Source: Aliirhizobium wenxiniae (GTDB lineage Bacteria > Pseudomonadota > Alphaproteobacteria > Rhizobiales > Rhizobiaceae). Taken from it: a stretch of 64,000 nt of DNA. Below, piece after piece: positions 8,478 through 17,289 of this stretch (positions within the stretch are counted from its first letter, which is position 1; every line of letters begins with the position of its first letter). The notes beneath the pieces are model-generated. The model ran no database searches. It was not told the origin of the DNA and worked only from the letters and a program-made list of their open reading frames with translations. Position numbers and translations under genes: made by a program. The stretch spans positions 100,731-164,730 of the forward strand of contig NZ_JAEUAN010000016.1 in the NCBI RefSeq assembly GCF_019511445.1. The letters are read 5' to 3'.

Positions 8478-8520
8478 TGCCCGGACGCCGTTCCGCCTCA
8501 TGGCGGAATGCATCCGGGCA
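8478..8520 (-). terminator. Long hairpin between yajC and the Mth938 gene
   Basis: Outer arms TGCCCGGA / TCCGGGCA enclose an inner TTCCGCC / GGCGGAA stem. On the minus strand the hairpin is followed by CATTTGTTCTT, so it may end yajC transcription, though the T-run is poor. It could instead be a leftover repeat or deletion scar. Confidence 0.5.
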
Positions 8521-8562
8521 ATAGATCACCGGTCTTTAAAGAAAACCGGTTCGATACTTCGC

Positions 8563-8919
8563 TTACTTGGTCGGAGCAGCTTCGGTCTTGACCGGCTCGC
8601 CCTTGACCTTGACTTCAGCGATGTAGGCGCGCTGAGCGCGGATCTTCACGCCTTCGGCGATTTCGACTTCAAGTTCGTTATCGTCGATGACCTTGCTCAC
8701 CTTGCCCGTGATGCCGCCGCCGAGAACGACCTGGTCGCCACGACGAATGCTGTCGAGCGTTTCCTTGCGCTTCTTGGCCTGGGCGCGCTGCGGACGGATG
8801 AGGAAGAAATACCACACCACCATCAGGGGTGCGAACAGCATGACCATCTGCAGGATGGAATCGGTACCCGAGGGGGCTGCTGCGCCACTCGCCTGGGCGA
8901 ATGCTTCGGTAATGAACAT
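8563..8919 (-). CDS. yajC: YajC, Sec translocase accessory subunit
   Basis: 118-residue inner-membrane protein that associates with SecDF in the Sec holotranslocon. It has a single span (about residues 22-41, ILQMVMLFAPLMVVWYFFL) followed by the family signature IRPQRAQAKKRKE and a small cytoplasmic domain (DQVVLGGGITGKVSKVIDD). AGGAG lies 6 bases before the ATG. SecD/SecF, normally the next genes, are not present in this window. Confidence 0.97.
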   Translation of the reverse strand: MFITEAFAQASGAAAPSGTDSILQMVMLFAPLMVVWYFFLIRPQRAQAKKRKETLDSIRRGDQVVLGGGITGKVSKVIDDNELEVEIAEGVKIRAQRAYIAEVKVKGEPVKTEAAPTK

Positions 8920-9103
8920 CGAGAACTCCTAAAACTACCGGAGACTCCCCGCCCCCGTTTAAGCCGCCGGAATATAGTTGCGATGGACCGGAATGCAACA
9001 GAAAGCGGCACTTCGCCGTACCGAATCCACGGCTCAACGCCTTTCTATGCAATGACGAGCGTGTTACCGGCGCAAAACAATGACGAAAAAGAGGGAAAGC
9101 ACC

Positions 9104-9976
9104 ATGAGCGACGATATCAACGCACAGGTCCTTGCCGAGATCCGGCGCCTTGCCGATGCGGTCGAACGCCTCGCGGGACCGCCACCTGCCGTCAACGACT
9201 GGAATAGCGCGGATTGCTTCGTCTGGGTGCCATCAAACCTGAAGCTCCAGCCGGTGCCACGGCCCAACCGCATCGCGCTGACGCTGATCCGCGGCGTCGA
9301 TCACGTCCGCGACATCCTGCACGAAAACACGCTTCGCTTCGCCGAAGGCTATCCGGCGAACAATGTGCTTTTGTGGGGTGCGCGCGGCATGGGCAAATCG
9401 TCGCTGGTCAAGGCTGTCCATGAGGATGTGCGCTCCGTGACCGGTAATCCGCTCAAGCTCGTCGAGGTGAATCGCGAGGACATTGCCTCACTGCCCGCCC
9501 TGATGGACATCCTCAAATTATCGAAACAGCGTGTCCTTCTTTTCTGCGACGACCTGTCTTTCGATCATGACGACACCGCTTACAAGTCTCTCAAGGCTGC
9601 GCTCGACGGCGGCATCGAAGGTCGACCGGACAATGTCCTTTTCTATGCCACGTCCAACCGCCGCCACCTGCTCCCCCGCAACATGATGGAAAACGAGCAG
9701 TCGACCGCCATCAATCCTTCCGAGGCGGTGGAAGAAAAGGTTTCGCTCTCCGACCGATTCGGCCTGTGGCTCGGCTTCCACAAATGCAGCCAGGATGATT
9801 ATCTGGCGATGATCGATGGTTATGCTATCCATTTCGACTTGGGCCTCGAACACGAGACCTTGCATGCCGAGGCGCTTGAATGGGCAACGACGCGCGGTGG
9901 CCGTTCCGGCCGCGTCGCCTGGCAATATATTCAGGATCTGGCCGGACGATTGCGCAAGCCGCTGAACCGCGACTGA
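9104..9976 (+). CDS. DUF815 family AAA+ ATPase
   Basis: 290-residue P-loop ATPase. The ATG at 9104 is selected by GAGGGAAAG upstream. Walker A GARGMGKSS is at residues 92-100, Walker B VLLFCDDLSF at about 144-153, and sensor-like YATSNRRHLLP follows. These are characteristic of DUF815, a poorly characterised ATPase family universal in rhizobia; the substrate is unknown. It is divergent from yajC and convergent with the NlpD-like gene, with a shared terminator at 10001-10027. Confidence 0.93.
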   Translation: MSDDINAQVLAEIRRLADAVERLAGPPPAVNDWNSADCFVWVPSNLKLQPVPRPNRIALTLIRGVDHVRDILHENTLRFAEGYPANNVLLWGARGMGKSSLVKAVHEDVRSVTGNPLKLVEVNREDIASLPALMDILKLSKQRVLLFCDDLSFDHDDTAYKSLKAALDGGIEGRPDNVLFYATSNRRHLLPRNMMENEQSTAINPSEAVEEKVSLSDRFGLWLGFHKCSQDDYLAMIDGYAIHFDLGLEHETLHAEALEWATTRGGRSGRVAWQYIQDLAGRLRKPLNRD

Positions 9977-10000
9977 AATCGAATAATCATCAGACGCAAA

Positions 10001-10027
10001 AAAGCCCGGCAATGCCGGGCTTTTTCG
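10001..10027. terminator. Bidirectional terminator between DUF815 and nlpD-like genes
   Basis: GCCCGGC (10004-10010) pairs with GCCGGGC (10014-10020), flanked by an A-run on the left and a T-run on the right, so it serves both convergent genes. Confidence 0.93.
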
Positions 10028-10051
10028 TTGTCCCCTTGAAACGCAATACAA

Positions 10052-11596
10052 TTATTCAAGGTAGGTATTCGGGTTGACCGGCGTTGCGTCCTTGCGCACT
10101 TCGAAGTGAACCTGCGGACGCTGCGCGTCGCCGCTCATGCCGGAAGAGGCAAGCGTCTGACCGCGAGTGACCTTCTGGCCGCGGGTGACGTTGATCGCGC
10201 TTGCGTGGCCGTAAACTGTAACCTTGCCGTCGTCATGGCGCACCAGCACGGTGTTGCCGAGCTGCTTCAGACCGTTGCCGGCATAGATGACGACGCCGTT
10301 TTCAGCGGCCTTAATCGGCGTGCCTTCCGGAACCGAGATGTCGATACCATCATTGCGGCTGCCGTTGACGTTGGCACCGTAGCCGGCAATGACCGCACCG
10401 TTGACCGGCCAGCGGTACTTCTCGATGCCGGTAGACTGCGGCGCAACAGAAGCGACGTCCGCCTTCTTTTCAACTTCGCTGAGCGATGCGTTTTCTGCTG
10501 AGGCCGGCTTGGACGGTGCAGCAACAGCGGGTTCGACCTTGGCGACGACCGGGGCCGGCTGCTGGGCCGCAACCTTAGGCGCGACGGGCGCAGGTTCGGC
10601 AGGCTTCTGCGGAACAGATGCGGTGCGAACCGGATCCGTCATGCCATTGCCGACCTTGAGCGTCTGGCCGGTGCGGACGGTGCCGTCGGTCATGCCGTTT
10701 GCAGCCTTCAGCGCATCGACGGAGGTGCCGGTTTCGCGGGCAATCTTGGTCAGCGTGTCGCCGGGCTTGACGGTGTAGGTGCCACCGAGCGGCTTGCCGC
10801 CGGGAGGGGTGATCTTGCCGGGTTCTGCCAGCGACTTGTCACGCGACGGCAGGACAGCGAGCTTCTGCTCGGTCTGATTTGCCGGTGCAGGCGCGTTGTT
10901 CGGCAAATCGATGTCGCCAGCAGCCGTCTTGGCGGAGTTGCGTGCGGGACCGAATGTCGGGATGACCACCGACTGACCGGCAGCGAGTGCGCCGCCATTG
11001 GCCCGAAGGATTTCCTTTTCCGGAACGCCGTAACGGTTTGCAAGCGTCTTGGCGGTTTCACCCGGGCGCAGCGTGACGCGCGGTGCGTTGACTGTCGACC
11101 AGCCGGACATCGGCTTGACCGTGCCGGTCGTCAGGTTGTCCGCATTGCGCGCCGGGGCGACGTTGGAAGACTGCGGGAACGGCTGAGCCATGGCCTGCTG
11201 ACGCGCCGCCGAGTCAGAACCGGATACGGGTGGAAGTTCGCCCGGAGCAGCAAGCTCAGAGCGCTGAACACTCGACGGAGCCGATGCGACGCGCGCCGGA
11301 GATGAGTAACCGCCCGATGCTGGATAAGGCTGCGAAGACGCAACATTGTTCGAGCTGTATTGCGGCTGCATGCCCTGGGAGGACGAAACATCTCCGCGCG
11401 GCACAGGCGCCTGACCATAAGCACCACCACCCTGCCGCTGCGGGATGGATGCCGTCGTCATGTTGTCCGTGCCGTCAAACAGACCGGAAAAACGCGTGGC
11501 GTCCGAGCTGCAACCGGTCGCAGCGCTGGCCAGCAAGGCTGCCGCTGCGAACTTTACAACGGATGTACCGAACTTGGATGAACTCTTGAAACGCAT
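10052..11596 (-). CDS. nlpD: NlpD-like lipoprotein: two LysM domains and a degenerate LytM (M23) domain
   Basis: 514 residues. Signal peptide with lipobox LASAATGC puts lipidated Cys at residue 29. A long Ser/Pro/Ala/Gln linker follows, then LysM domains at about 170-205 and 270-310 (TYTVKPGDTLTKIAR) and a C-terminal M23 domain (about 400-514). The zinc ligands look lost: the HxxxD position reads NDGID, and the final HxH reads QVHFE. As in E. coli NlpD and EnvC, it is therefore probably an activator of cell-wall amidases at division, not a peptidase. It lies 124 bases downstream of pcm on the same strand, in the surE-pcm-nlpD order common in proteobacteria. Confidence 0.92.
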   Translation of the reverse strand: MRFKSSSKFGTSVVKFAAAALLASAATGCSSDATRFSGLFDGTDNMTTASIPQRQGGGAYGQAPVPRGDVSSSQGMQPQYSSNNVASSQPYPASGGYSSPARVASAPSSVQRSELAAPGELPPVSGSDSAARQQAMAQPFPQSSNVAPARNADNLTTGTVKPMSGWSTVNAPRVTLRPGETAKTLANRYGVPEKEILRANGGALAAGQSVVIPTFGPARNSAKTAAGDIDLPNNAPAPANQTEQKLAVLPSRDKSLAEPGKITPPGGKPLGGTYTVKPGDTLTKIARETGTSVDALKAANGMTDGTVRTGQTLKVGNGMTDPVRTASVPQKPAEPAPVAPKVAAQQPAPVVAKVEPAVAAPSKPASAENASLSEVEKKADVASVAPQSTGIEKYRWPVNGAVIAGYGANVNGSRNDGIDISVPEGTPIKAAENGVVIYAGNGLKQLGNTVLVRHDDGKVTVYGHASAINVTRGQKVTRGQTLASSGMSGDAQRPQVHFEVRKDATPVNPNTYLE

Positions 11597-11720
11597 TGAC
11601 TCGACCTACTCATGACGCAACCATCATGGAGATCATTAAAACCCGTTAGTCTTACTGGGTGGTTAAAGCACCGCACCAAAAGTCGGTATTTTGTCAAATT
11701 GCTAACCATGCCGACCGCGC

Positions 11721-12374
11721 TCAAAGAGCGGCGGCGATATGGGGAACGAGCGGAAGATAGGGAGCCGGGAAGAGATCCTCGCGCTCGAAACGGCTGCCGG
11801 TCTTGGTCAGGCGCGTCATCAGGCAGGTCTCGTCGTCAAGGATGAGCGGGGCGATCATCGAGCCGCCATGCGTCAGTTGCTCGGCATAGAAACGCGGCAG
11901 AGTGGCGAAAGCGGCCGTCACGAGAATGCGGTCGAACGTGCCCTCGCCCGGCAATCCATTAATGCCATCGGCCTGACGGATGATGACATTGCGAAGCCCA
12001 AGCGCATCCATCCGTGCATTGGCCGACGTGACCAGAGTACGATACCGCTCGACGGTGGTGACCCGTTCGGCGATGCGCCCCATGACGGCTGCGGTAAAAC
12101 CGCTGCCTGTGCCGATTTCGAGCACTCGGTGACCGGGCTTTACCTGCAGGCGATGCAAAAGCCGTACAGCGAGATCGGCGCCTTCCATGAAGGCGCCGCA
12201 GTCGATCGGGATGGTGCGGCTGGAATAGGCTTCCTCTGCAAGCGGCGCTGGTACGAACTGGGACCGAGGCGTCTGCTCGACAGCCGTCAGAAGGTCGAGA
12301 TCGGAAATACCCTCAGCCCGCAGTCGCAGGACGAGTGCAGCAAATCCTTCCCTCTCGACCATTCCAGGTTTCAA
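11721..12374 (-). CDS. pcm: Protein-L-isoaspartate O-methyltransferase, copy 1
   Basis: 217-residue SAM-dependent repair enzyme for isoaspartyl residues. Motif I VLEIGTGSGF is at residues 84-93, with the N-terminal PRSQFVP and SSRTIPIDCG region typical of the family. The start is probably the TTG at 12374, which overlaps the surE stop as TTGA and has GGGAG about 10 bases upstream; the ATG at 12362 is a poorer alternative. Translational coupling to surE is the expected surE-pcm arrangement. A second, diverged paralogue is at 34146-34799. Confidence 0.94.
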   Translation of the reverse strand: MKPGMVEREGFAALVLRLRAEGISDLDLLTAVEQTPRSQFVPAPLAEEAYSSRTIPIDCGAFMEGADLAVRLLHRLQVKPGHRVLEIGTGSGFTAAVMGRIAERVTTVERYRTLVTSANARMDALGLRNVIIRQADGINGLPGEGTFDRILVTAAFATLPRFYAEQLTHGGSMIAPLILDDETCLMTRLTKTGSRFEREDLFPAPYLPLVPHIAAAL

Positions 12375-13141
12375 CCGGCAACTCCCAATCCAAGTGCGGA
12401 TGCGACGCGATCCTGAGCCGAATAATCGGTCAGGTCCAGCTTCAACGGCGTCACGGAAATCCTGTTTTGCTTGAGCGCCTGAATATCCGTCCCGTCACGG
12501 AAGTTGCCTTTCCGATCGGAGAATTTCAGCCAGTAATAAGGGCGACCGCGGCCGTCCTCACGCGCATCTATCATCAGGCCGAAATCGAGCTTGCCCTGCG
12601 ATGTCACCTCGATGCCCTGAACCTCTTCCGGTGCGCAATGCGGGAAGTTGACGTTGAGGAACGTTCCCTCGGGAAGCTCGACCGTCATCAGCTTGCGGAT
12701 GATATCGGTCGCGTGAGCTTCGGCCACTTCCCATGGCGTGAAACGGCCATTCTCCTTGCGCGCCGCCTGGCTGACGGCAATCGAACGCACACCTTGCAAC
12801 GTTCCCTCGATCGCGCCGGCCACCGTACCGGAATAGGTGATGTCGTCGGCAAGGTTGCCGCCGTCATTGATGCCCGACAGGACGAGATCGGGCTTGCCGC
12901 CCATGATCTCGCTGATCGCCATGATGACGCAATCGGTCGGCGTGCCGCGCAAGGCGTAACGCTTCTCGTCGATCTTGCGCAGCCGCAGCGGCTCGGACAG
13001 TGTCAACGAATGCGCAAGACCACTCTGGTCCGTCTCCGGCGCAACGATCCAGACATCATCGGAAATGGTGCGAGCGATCCGTTCCAGGACTGCCAGACCT
13101 TCCGCGTGGATACCATCGTCGTTGGTGAGGAGAATGCGCAT
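12371..13141 (-). CDS. surE: SurE 5'/3'-nucleotidase
   Basis: 256-residue metal-dependent nucleotidase of stationary-phase survival. Metal-binding NDDG is at residues 7-10, with conserved SGINDGGNLADDITYSGT and RGTPTDCV blocks. AAGGATAT precedes the ATG. It is followed by coupled pcm (4-base overlap) and preceded by serS with a 10-base gap, so serS-surE-pcm is a tight operon. Confidence 0.97.
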   Translation of the reverse strand: MRILLTNDDGIHAEGLAVLERIARTISDDVWIVAPETDQSGLAHSLTLSEPLRLRKIDEKRYALRGTPTDCVIMAISEIMGGKPDLVLSGINDGGNLADDITYSGTVAGAIEGTLQGVRSIAVSQAARKENGRFTPWEVAEAHATDIIRKLMTVELPEGTFLNVNFPHCAPEEVQGIEVTSQGKLDFGLMIDAREDGRGRPYYWLKFSDRKGNFRDGTDIQALKQNRISVTPLKLDLTDYSAQDRVASALGLGVAG

Positions 13142-13151
13142 GCGTATATCC

Positions 13152-14432
13152 TTATGCCTTTTCGATTCGTGTCAGGCCACCCATGTAAGGCAGAAGAGCA
13201 TCCGGAATCGTGACGGAGCCGTCTTCATTCAGGTAGTTTTCCAGAACTGCGATCAGGCAGCGGCCGACAGCCGTGCCCGAGCCGTTCAGCGTGTGGACGA
13301 AGCGCAATGCCTTCTCGTCCTTGACGCGGTAACGGGCGTTCATGCGACGGCCCTGGAAATCACCGCAGACCGAGCAGGACGAGATTTCGCGATAGGTATC
13401 CTGTCCCGGCAGCCAGACTTCGATGTCATAGGTCTTGCGAGCGCCAAAGCCCATGTCGCCGGTGCAGAGCGTCATGGTGCGGAAATGCAGACCGAGACGC
13501 TTCAGGACATTCTCGGCGCATTCCGTCATGCGTTCATGCTCGGCGAGCGAGCTTTCCGCATCGGTGATGGAGACCAGTTCGCATTTCCAGAACTGGTGCT
13601 GACGCAGCATGCCGCGCGTGTCACGGCCGGCCGAACCTGCCTCCGAGCGGAAAGAAGGCGTAAGTGACGTGAAGCGCAGCGGCAGCTTTTCCTGTTCCAG
13701 CACCTCGGCCGAGACTAGGTTGGTCAACGTGACTTCCGCGGTCGGGATCAGGTAACGGCCGTCGGTGGTCTTGAAAAGGTCTTCCTCGAATTTCGGCAAC
13801 TGGCCGGTGCCATACATGGCTTCGGCCTTCACCATCAGCGGCGAAGAGACTTCCGTATAACCATGTTCCATCGTGTGCATGTCGAGCATGAACTGGCCAA
13901 GCGCACGCTCCAGACGTGCGAGCTGGCTGGTCAAAACGGTGAAACGCGCGCCGGAAAGTTTTGAGGCGCGATCGAAATCCATGTAGCCGAGTGCTTCACC
14001 AATGTCGAAATGCTCCTTCGCCGGATGGTTCCAGCGCGGCTTTTCACCGACGACACGCTTTACGACATTGCCGCTCTCGTCTTCGCCGACCGGCACGTCA
14101 TCGAGCGGGATATTGGGAAGACGCGACAGCGCGTCATCGAGTGCTGCGATTGCCTCACGCTCTTCCTGCTCGGCGGCAGGCATGGTTTCCTTGATCTCGG
14201 CAACTTCGGCCTTGAGCTTTTCAGCCAGTTCAAGGTTCTTCTGCGCCATCGCTGCGCCGATTTCCTTGGAGGCGGCGTTGCGGCGGGACTGCATGTCCTG
14301 AAGTTTCTGGATTATACTGCGGCGGCGTTCATCCATCGCCACGAGTTCGGCTGCCATCGGCTCGGCGCCGCGCTTTGCGAGCGCCTCATCGAGGGCCTGT
14401 TCGTTTTCACGAATCCATTTGATATCAAGCAT
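13152..14432 (-). CDS. serS: Seryl-tRNA synthetase
   Basis: 426-residue class II synthetase. The N-terminal coiled-coil arm (about residues 28-105, Lys/Glu/Ala-rich) grips tRNA-Ser. Motif 2 FRSEAGSAGRDTRGMLR and motif 3 near the C-terminus (NGSGTAVGRCLIA) are clear. AGGGACT lies just before the ATG at 14432. It is between tatC (upstream) and surE (downstream) on the same strand with short gaps. Confidence 0.97.
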   Translation of the reverse strand: MLDIKWIRENEQALDEALAKRGAEPMAAELVAMDERRRSIIQKLQDMQSRRNAASKEIGAAMAQKNLELAEKLKAEVAEIKETMPAAEQEEREAIAALDDALSRLPNIPLDDVPVGEDESGNVVKRVVGEKPRWNHPAKEHFDIGEALGYMDFDRASKLSGARFTVLTSQLARLERALGQFMLDMHTMEHGYTEVSSPLMVKAEAMYGTGQLPKFEEDLFKTTDGRYLIPTAEVTLTNLVSAEVLEQEKLPLRFTSLTPSFRSEAGSAGRDTRGMLRQHQFWKCELVSITDAESSLAEHERMTECAENVLKRLGLHFRTMTLCTGDMGFGARKTYDIEVWLPGQDTYREISSCSVCGDFQGRRMNARYRVKDEKALRFVHTLNGSGTAVGRCLIAVLENYLNEDGSVTIPDALLPYMGGLTRIEKA

Positions 14433-14483
14433 AGTCCCTAGCCTTCAACGCGAGATGCCGCGCGCATCAGGCCAGGAGGATCC

Positions 14484-15305
14484 TCAAGCCTTATCGGTCT
14501 CGGCGACGTCCGAGGACGATTCTGCAGTCTCAGAATCCTCACGTCGCTTGCGCTCGACGAGTCGCGCGGCATAGATGGAAATCTCGTAGAGAAGGATGGT
14601 CGGTATAGCAAGACCGATCTGAGACATCGGATCCGGCGGCGTCAGGATTGCCGCAACGATGAACGCGATAACGATCGCATATTTACGCTTTTCCCTCAGC
14701 CAGTCACTGGTGAGCAAGCCAACACGGGCAAGCAGCGTCGTCACGACCGGCAACTGGAAGACCAGGCCGAAGGACAGGACCAGCGTCATGATGAGGCTGA
14801 GATATTCCGAAACGCGCGGCAGAAGTGAAATGGCCACTTCGCCATCGCCACCCGTCTGCTGCATGGCCAGGAAGAACCACATGACCATGGGCGTGAAGAA
14901 GAAATAGACCAGCGCACCACCCATCAGAAACAGGATCGGCGAAGCAATCAGGAACGGCAGGAAGGCCGAGCGTTCGTTCTTGTAGAGGCCGGGCGCGACA
15001 AACTTGTAGATCTGCGAGGCGATCACCGGGAAGGCAATCACCAGAGCGCCGAACATCGCTACCTTCACTTGGGTGAAGAAGAACTCCTGCGGTGCGGTGT
15101 AGATGAGTTCGGACTTGGTAATGTCCAGCCCAGCCCAGACGACGGCCCATTTATAGGGCACGACGAGCAGGTTGAAGAGTTGCTTGGCGAAGAAGAAGCA
15201 GCCGACGAAGGCGACGAAGAATGCGCCGATCGCCCACATCAACCGGGTGCGCAACTCCATCAGGTGTTCGATAAGCGGCTGCGGCTTGTCCTCGTAGTCG
15301 CTCAT
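14484..15305 (-). CDS. tatC: TatC, twin-arginine translocase core subunit
   Basis: 273-residue polytopic membrane protein. The N-terminal MPLIEHLMELR-type signature appears as PQPLIEHLMELRTRL, followed by six hydrophobic spans and a Lys/Arg/Glu C-tail. It receives twin-Arg signal peptides with TatB. The ATG overlaps the tatB stop (ATGA). A likely client in this window is the Tat-signal CpdB at 48472. Confidence 0.97.
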   Translation of the reverse strand: MSDYEDKPQPLIEHLMELRTRLMWAIGAFFVAFVGCFFFAKQLFNLLVVPYKWAVVWAGLDITKSELIYTAPQEFFFTQVKVAMFGALVIAFPVIASQIYKFVAPGLYKNERSAFLPFLIASPILFLMGGALVYFFFTPMVMWFFLAMQQTGGDGEVAISLLPRVSEYLSLIMTLVLSFGLVFQLPVVTTLLARVGLLTSDWLREKRKYAIVIAFIVAAILTPPDPMSQIGLAIPTILLYEISIYAARLVERKRREDSETAESSSDVAETDKA

Positions 15306-16159
15306 GCTTCGTCCTTCGGAGTATCAGTCTTTTTGGCCGCGCGCTTGCGGGCGGGCGCTTTGGCAACCGGAGCCTCAACAGCCGCGGATACAGTTTTGTC
15401 AGCCGTCTTCGACGCCGCCTTGGCACGCTTGGGCTTGTCGGCAACAGGAGCGGCCTCGGCAATTGCCTTCTTGGACGCTACAGAAGTTTTAGCGACTTTG
15501 GCCGGAGCCTTCGTTTCAGCTGCCGCTTTCACAGCAGTTTTGCGCGGCGCACGAGGCTTTGCGACAGACGGCTGAGGTTCAGCCGAAATAGCAGCAGCAA
15601 CGGGCGTCGTCGAAGCAGCAGGTGTCGTCGCCGATACGGCCGTCTTAGCATCCGCTACGTTCTTGGCGTCAGAAATCGCAAGAGACTGCGTTGCCGATGC
15701 AGCAGTGGCTGCCGGAGCTTTCGCGGCTGCAGCCGGCTCCACACTTGCCGGCACTTCAGATGCTGCAGAAACCGGTTCGGCACTCTCGATCGCCTGCTGT
15801 GCCTCTGCATCGGCCGGCGAAAGATCCGTGGTGTTGTCGGCAAGAGGGTTCGGGATCTGGGTCGCCTTCTGCAGGTCGGCCTTGAGATCCTCACCCATCT
15901 GCCTCAGCGGATTCATCGCGTCACGCAGGGCATTGGTCGGATTGAGCTTCTGCGCATCCGAAATCGTCTTGCGGACGTCATCCATATCCGCTTCACGCAG
16001 AGCCTCGTCGAACTGCGCGCGAAAATCACCTGCCATCTTGCGAAAGTTGGCGGTCATCTTGCCGAACGCGCGGATCATGGGCGGGAGATCCTTCGGACCA
16101 ACCACGACGATAAGTACGACCGCTATGACGAGCAGTTCGGTCCAACCGATATCAAACAT
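15302..16159 (-). CDS. tatB: TatB, twin-arginine translocase subunit with long Ala/Lys tail
   Basis: 285 residues against about 170 in E. coli. The N-terminus is canonical: MFDIGWTELLVIAVVLIVVV, then GPKDLPPMIRAFGK and an amphipathic helix. Beyond residue 100 the protein is low complexity (Ala, Pro, Thr, Lys; TKAPAKVAKTSVASKK). It accounts for the extra length and is common in alphaproteobacterial TatB. It overlaps tatC by 4 bases and lies 33 bases below tatA. Confidence 0.95.
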   Translation of the reverse strand: MFDIGWTELLVIAVVLIVVVGPKDLPPMIRAFGKMTANFRKMAGDFRAQFDEALREADMDDVRKTISDAQKLNPTNALRDAMNPLRQMGEDLKADLQKATQIPNPLADNTTDLSPADAEAQQAIESAEPVSAASEVPASVEPAAAAKAPAATAASATQSLAISDAKNVADAKTAVSATTPAASTTPVAAAISAEPQPSVAKPRAPRKTAVKAAAETKAPAKVAKTSVASKKAIAEAAPVADKPKRAKAASKTADKTVSAAVEAPVAKAPARKRAAKKTDTPKDEA

Positions 16160-16192
16160 GCAACGAAGCTCCTGAAGCCCCCTGCCCGATCA

Positions 16193-16405
16193 TTAAGAGC
16201 GGGTGGTTTCCTTCGCCTCGTCAGCCTTGTGGTCGACGGTCTTCGCAGTGGTCGTTTCCGGAGCGTCTTCGTCGGTCATGCCCTTCTTGAAGCTCTTGAT
16301 GCCCTTTGCGACGTCGCCCATCAGTTCCGGAATCTTACCACGCCCGAACAAGACGAGCACGATGACCAGAACGATCAGCCAATGCCACACACTGAAAGAA
16401 CCCAT
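16193..16405 (-). CDS. tatA: TatA, twin-arginine translocase pore subunit
   Basis: 70-residue protein: short N-terminal span (SVWHWLIVLVIVLVLFG), FGRGKIPELMGDVAKGIK hinge and amphipathic helix, then an acidic/Lys tail. It is the first gene of tatABC, 155 bases downstream of scpB. Confidence 0.96.
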   Translation of the reverse strand: MGSFSVWHWLIVLVIVLVLFGRGKIPELMGDVAKGIKSFKKGMTDEDAPETTTAKTVDHKADEAKETTRS

Positions 16406-16560
16406 TAGTCCAACTCCAAATTCGAATTAGCTTTCGATGTAAGCGTTTTGTGCTGCTTTTTCAAACAGCAAATTTGCATGATACATCGGTAATCACGCGG
16501 TCGTTAGCGTCATGCGAGATCACCTCTCGCCCACACACGCTACGCGACAGTTTAAAGGGC

Positions 16561-17289
16561 TTAATCGTCGGAAGCGCCGCCTGGCACCAGCAGGCCGAGT
16601 TCCTCAAGGTCGAGCTGGGTGATGGGATCCTCGTCATCCGACAGATCCGTATCCGCGCCGGGCATGGGAATATGAAATCCGGGGGGAATGCGGCCACTCA
16701 GCAGGCCTGCACCCTTCAACTCTTCCAGCCCCGGAAGATCGCGTAATTCCTCGATGCCGAAATGATCGAGAAAATCGATCGTCGTACCGAGTGTGACAGG
16801 ACGGCCCGGCGAGCGCCTGCGGCCGCGAAAACGAACCCAGCCGGCCTCCATCAACACATCAAGCGTGCCCTTGGAGGTCTGGACGCCGCGGATATCCTCG
16901 ATTTCAGCGCGGGTCACAGGCTGATGGTATGCAATGATCGCAAGCACTTCGAGGGCCGCGCGCGACAGTTTCCTGACCTCGTTTTCGTCCTTTCGGATGA
17001 CGAAGGAGAGATCCGGCGCGGTGCGAAAGGCCCAGCTGTCCGCTGTGCGAACCAGATTGACGCCCCGGCCGGCGTAATTTTCGGCAAGGCGCGCGAGAAG
17101 TGCCGGGACGTTCGTCCCTCGTGGCAATCTGTCCGCCAGAAAGCTTTCGGGAACGGGCTGTGCGGAAGCAAAGATCAGCGCTTCGGCCATGCGTTCGGCT
17201 TCCAGGTCGGAAAATTTTAGCGCCTGACCATCATCCGCTTCATGAACGGCGTCCATGGATGTTTCGACCTCGTTGTTATCTTCCATCAC
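16561..17289 (-). CDS. scpB: ScpB, SMC-condensin accessory protein
   Basis: 242 residues with two winged-helix domains (about 45-110 and 120-190). Family features include ALEVLAIIAYHQPVTRAEIEDIRGV. It has an acidic N-terminal extension and an acidic C-tail. It dimerises and binds ScpA in the Smc complex that organises the chromosome. Its start overlaps the scpA stop by 4 bases (ATGA). Confidence 0.95.
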   Translation of the reverse strand: MMEDNNEVETSMDAVHEADDGQALKFSDLEAERMAEALIFASAQPVPESFLADRLPRGTNVPALLARLAENYAGRGVNLVRTADSWAFRTAPDLSFVIRKDENEVRKLSRAALEVLAIIAYHQPVTRAEIEDIRGVQTSKGTLDVLMEAGWVRFRGRRRSPGRPVTLGTTIDFLDHFGIEELRDLPGLEELKGAGLLSGRIPPGFHIPMPGADTDLSDDEDPITQLDLEELGLLVPGGASDD

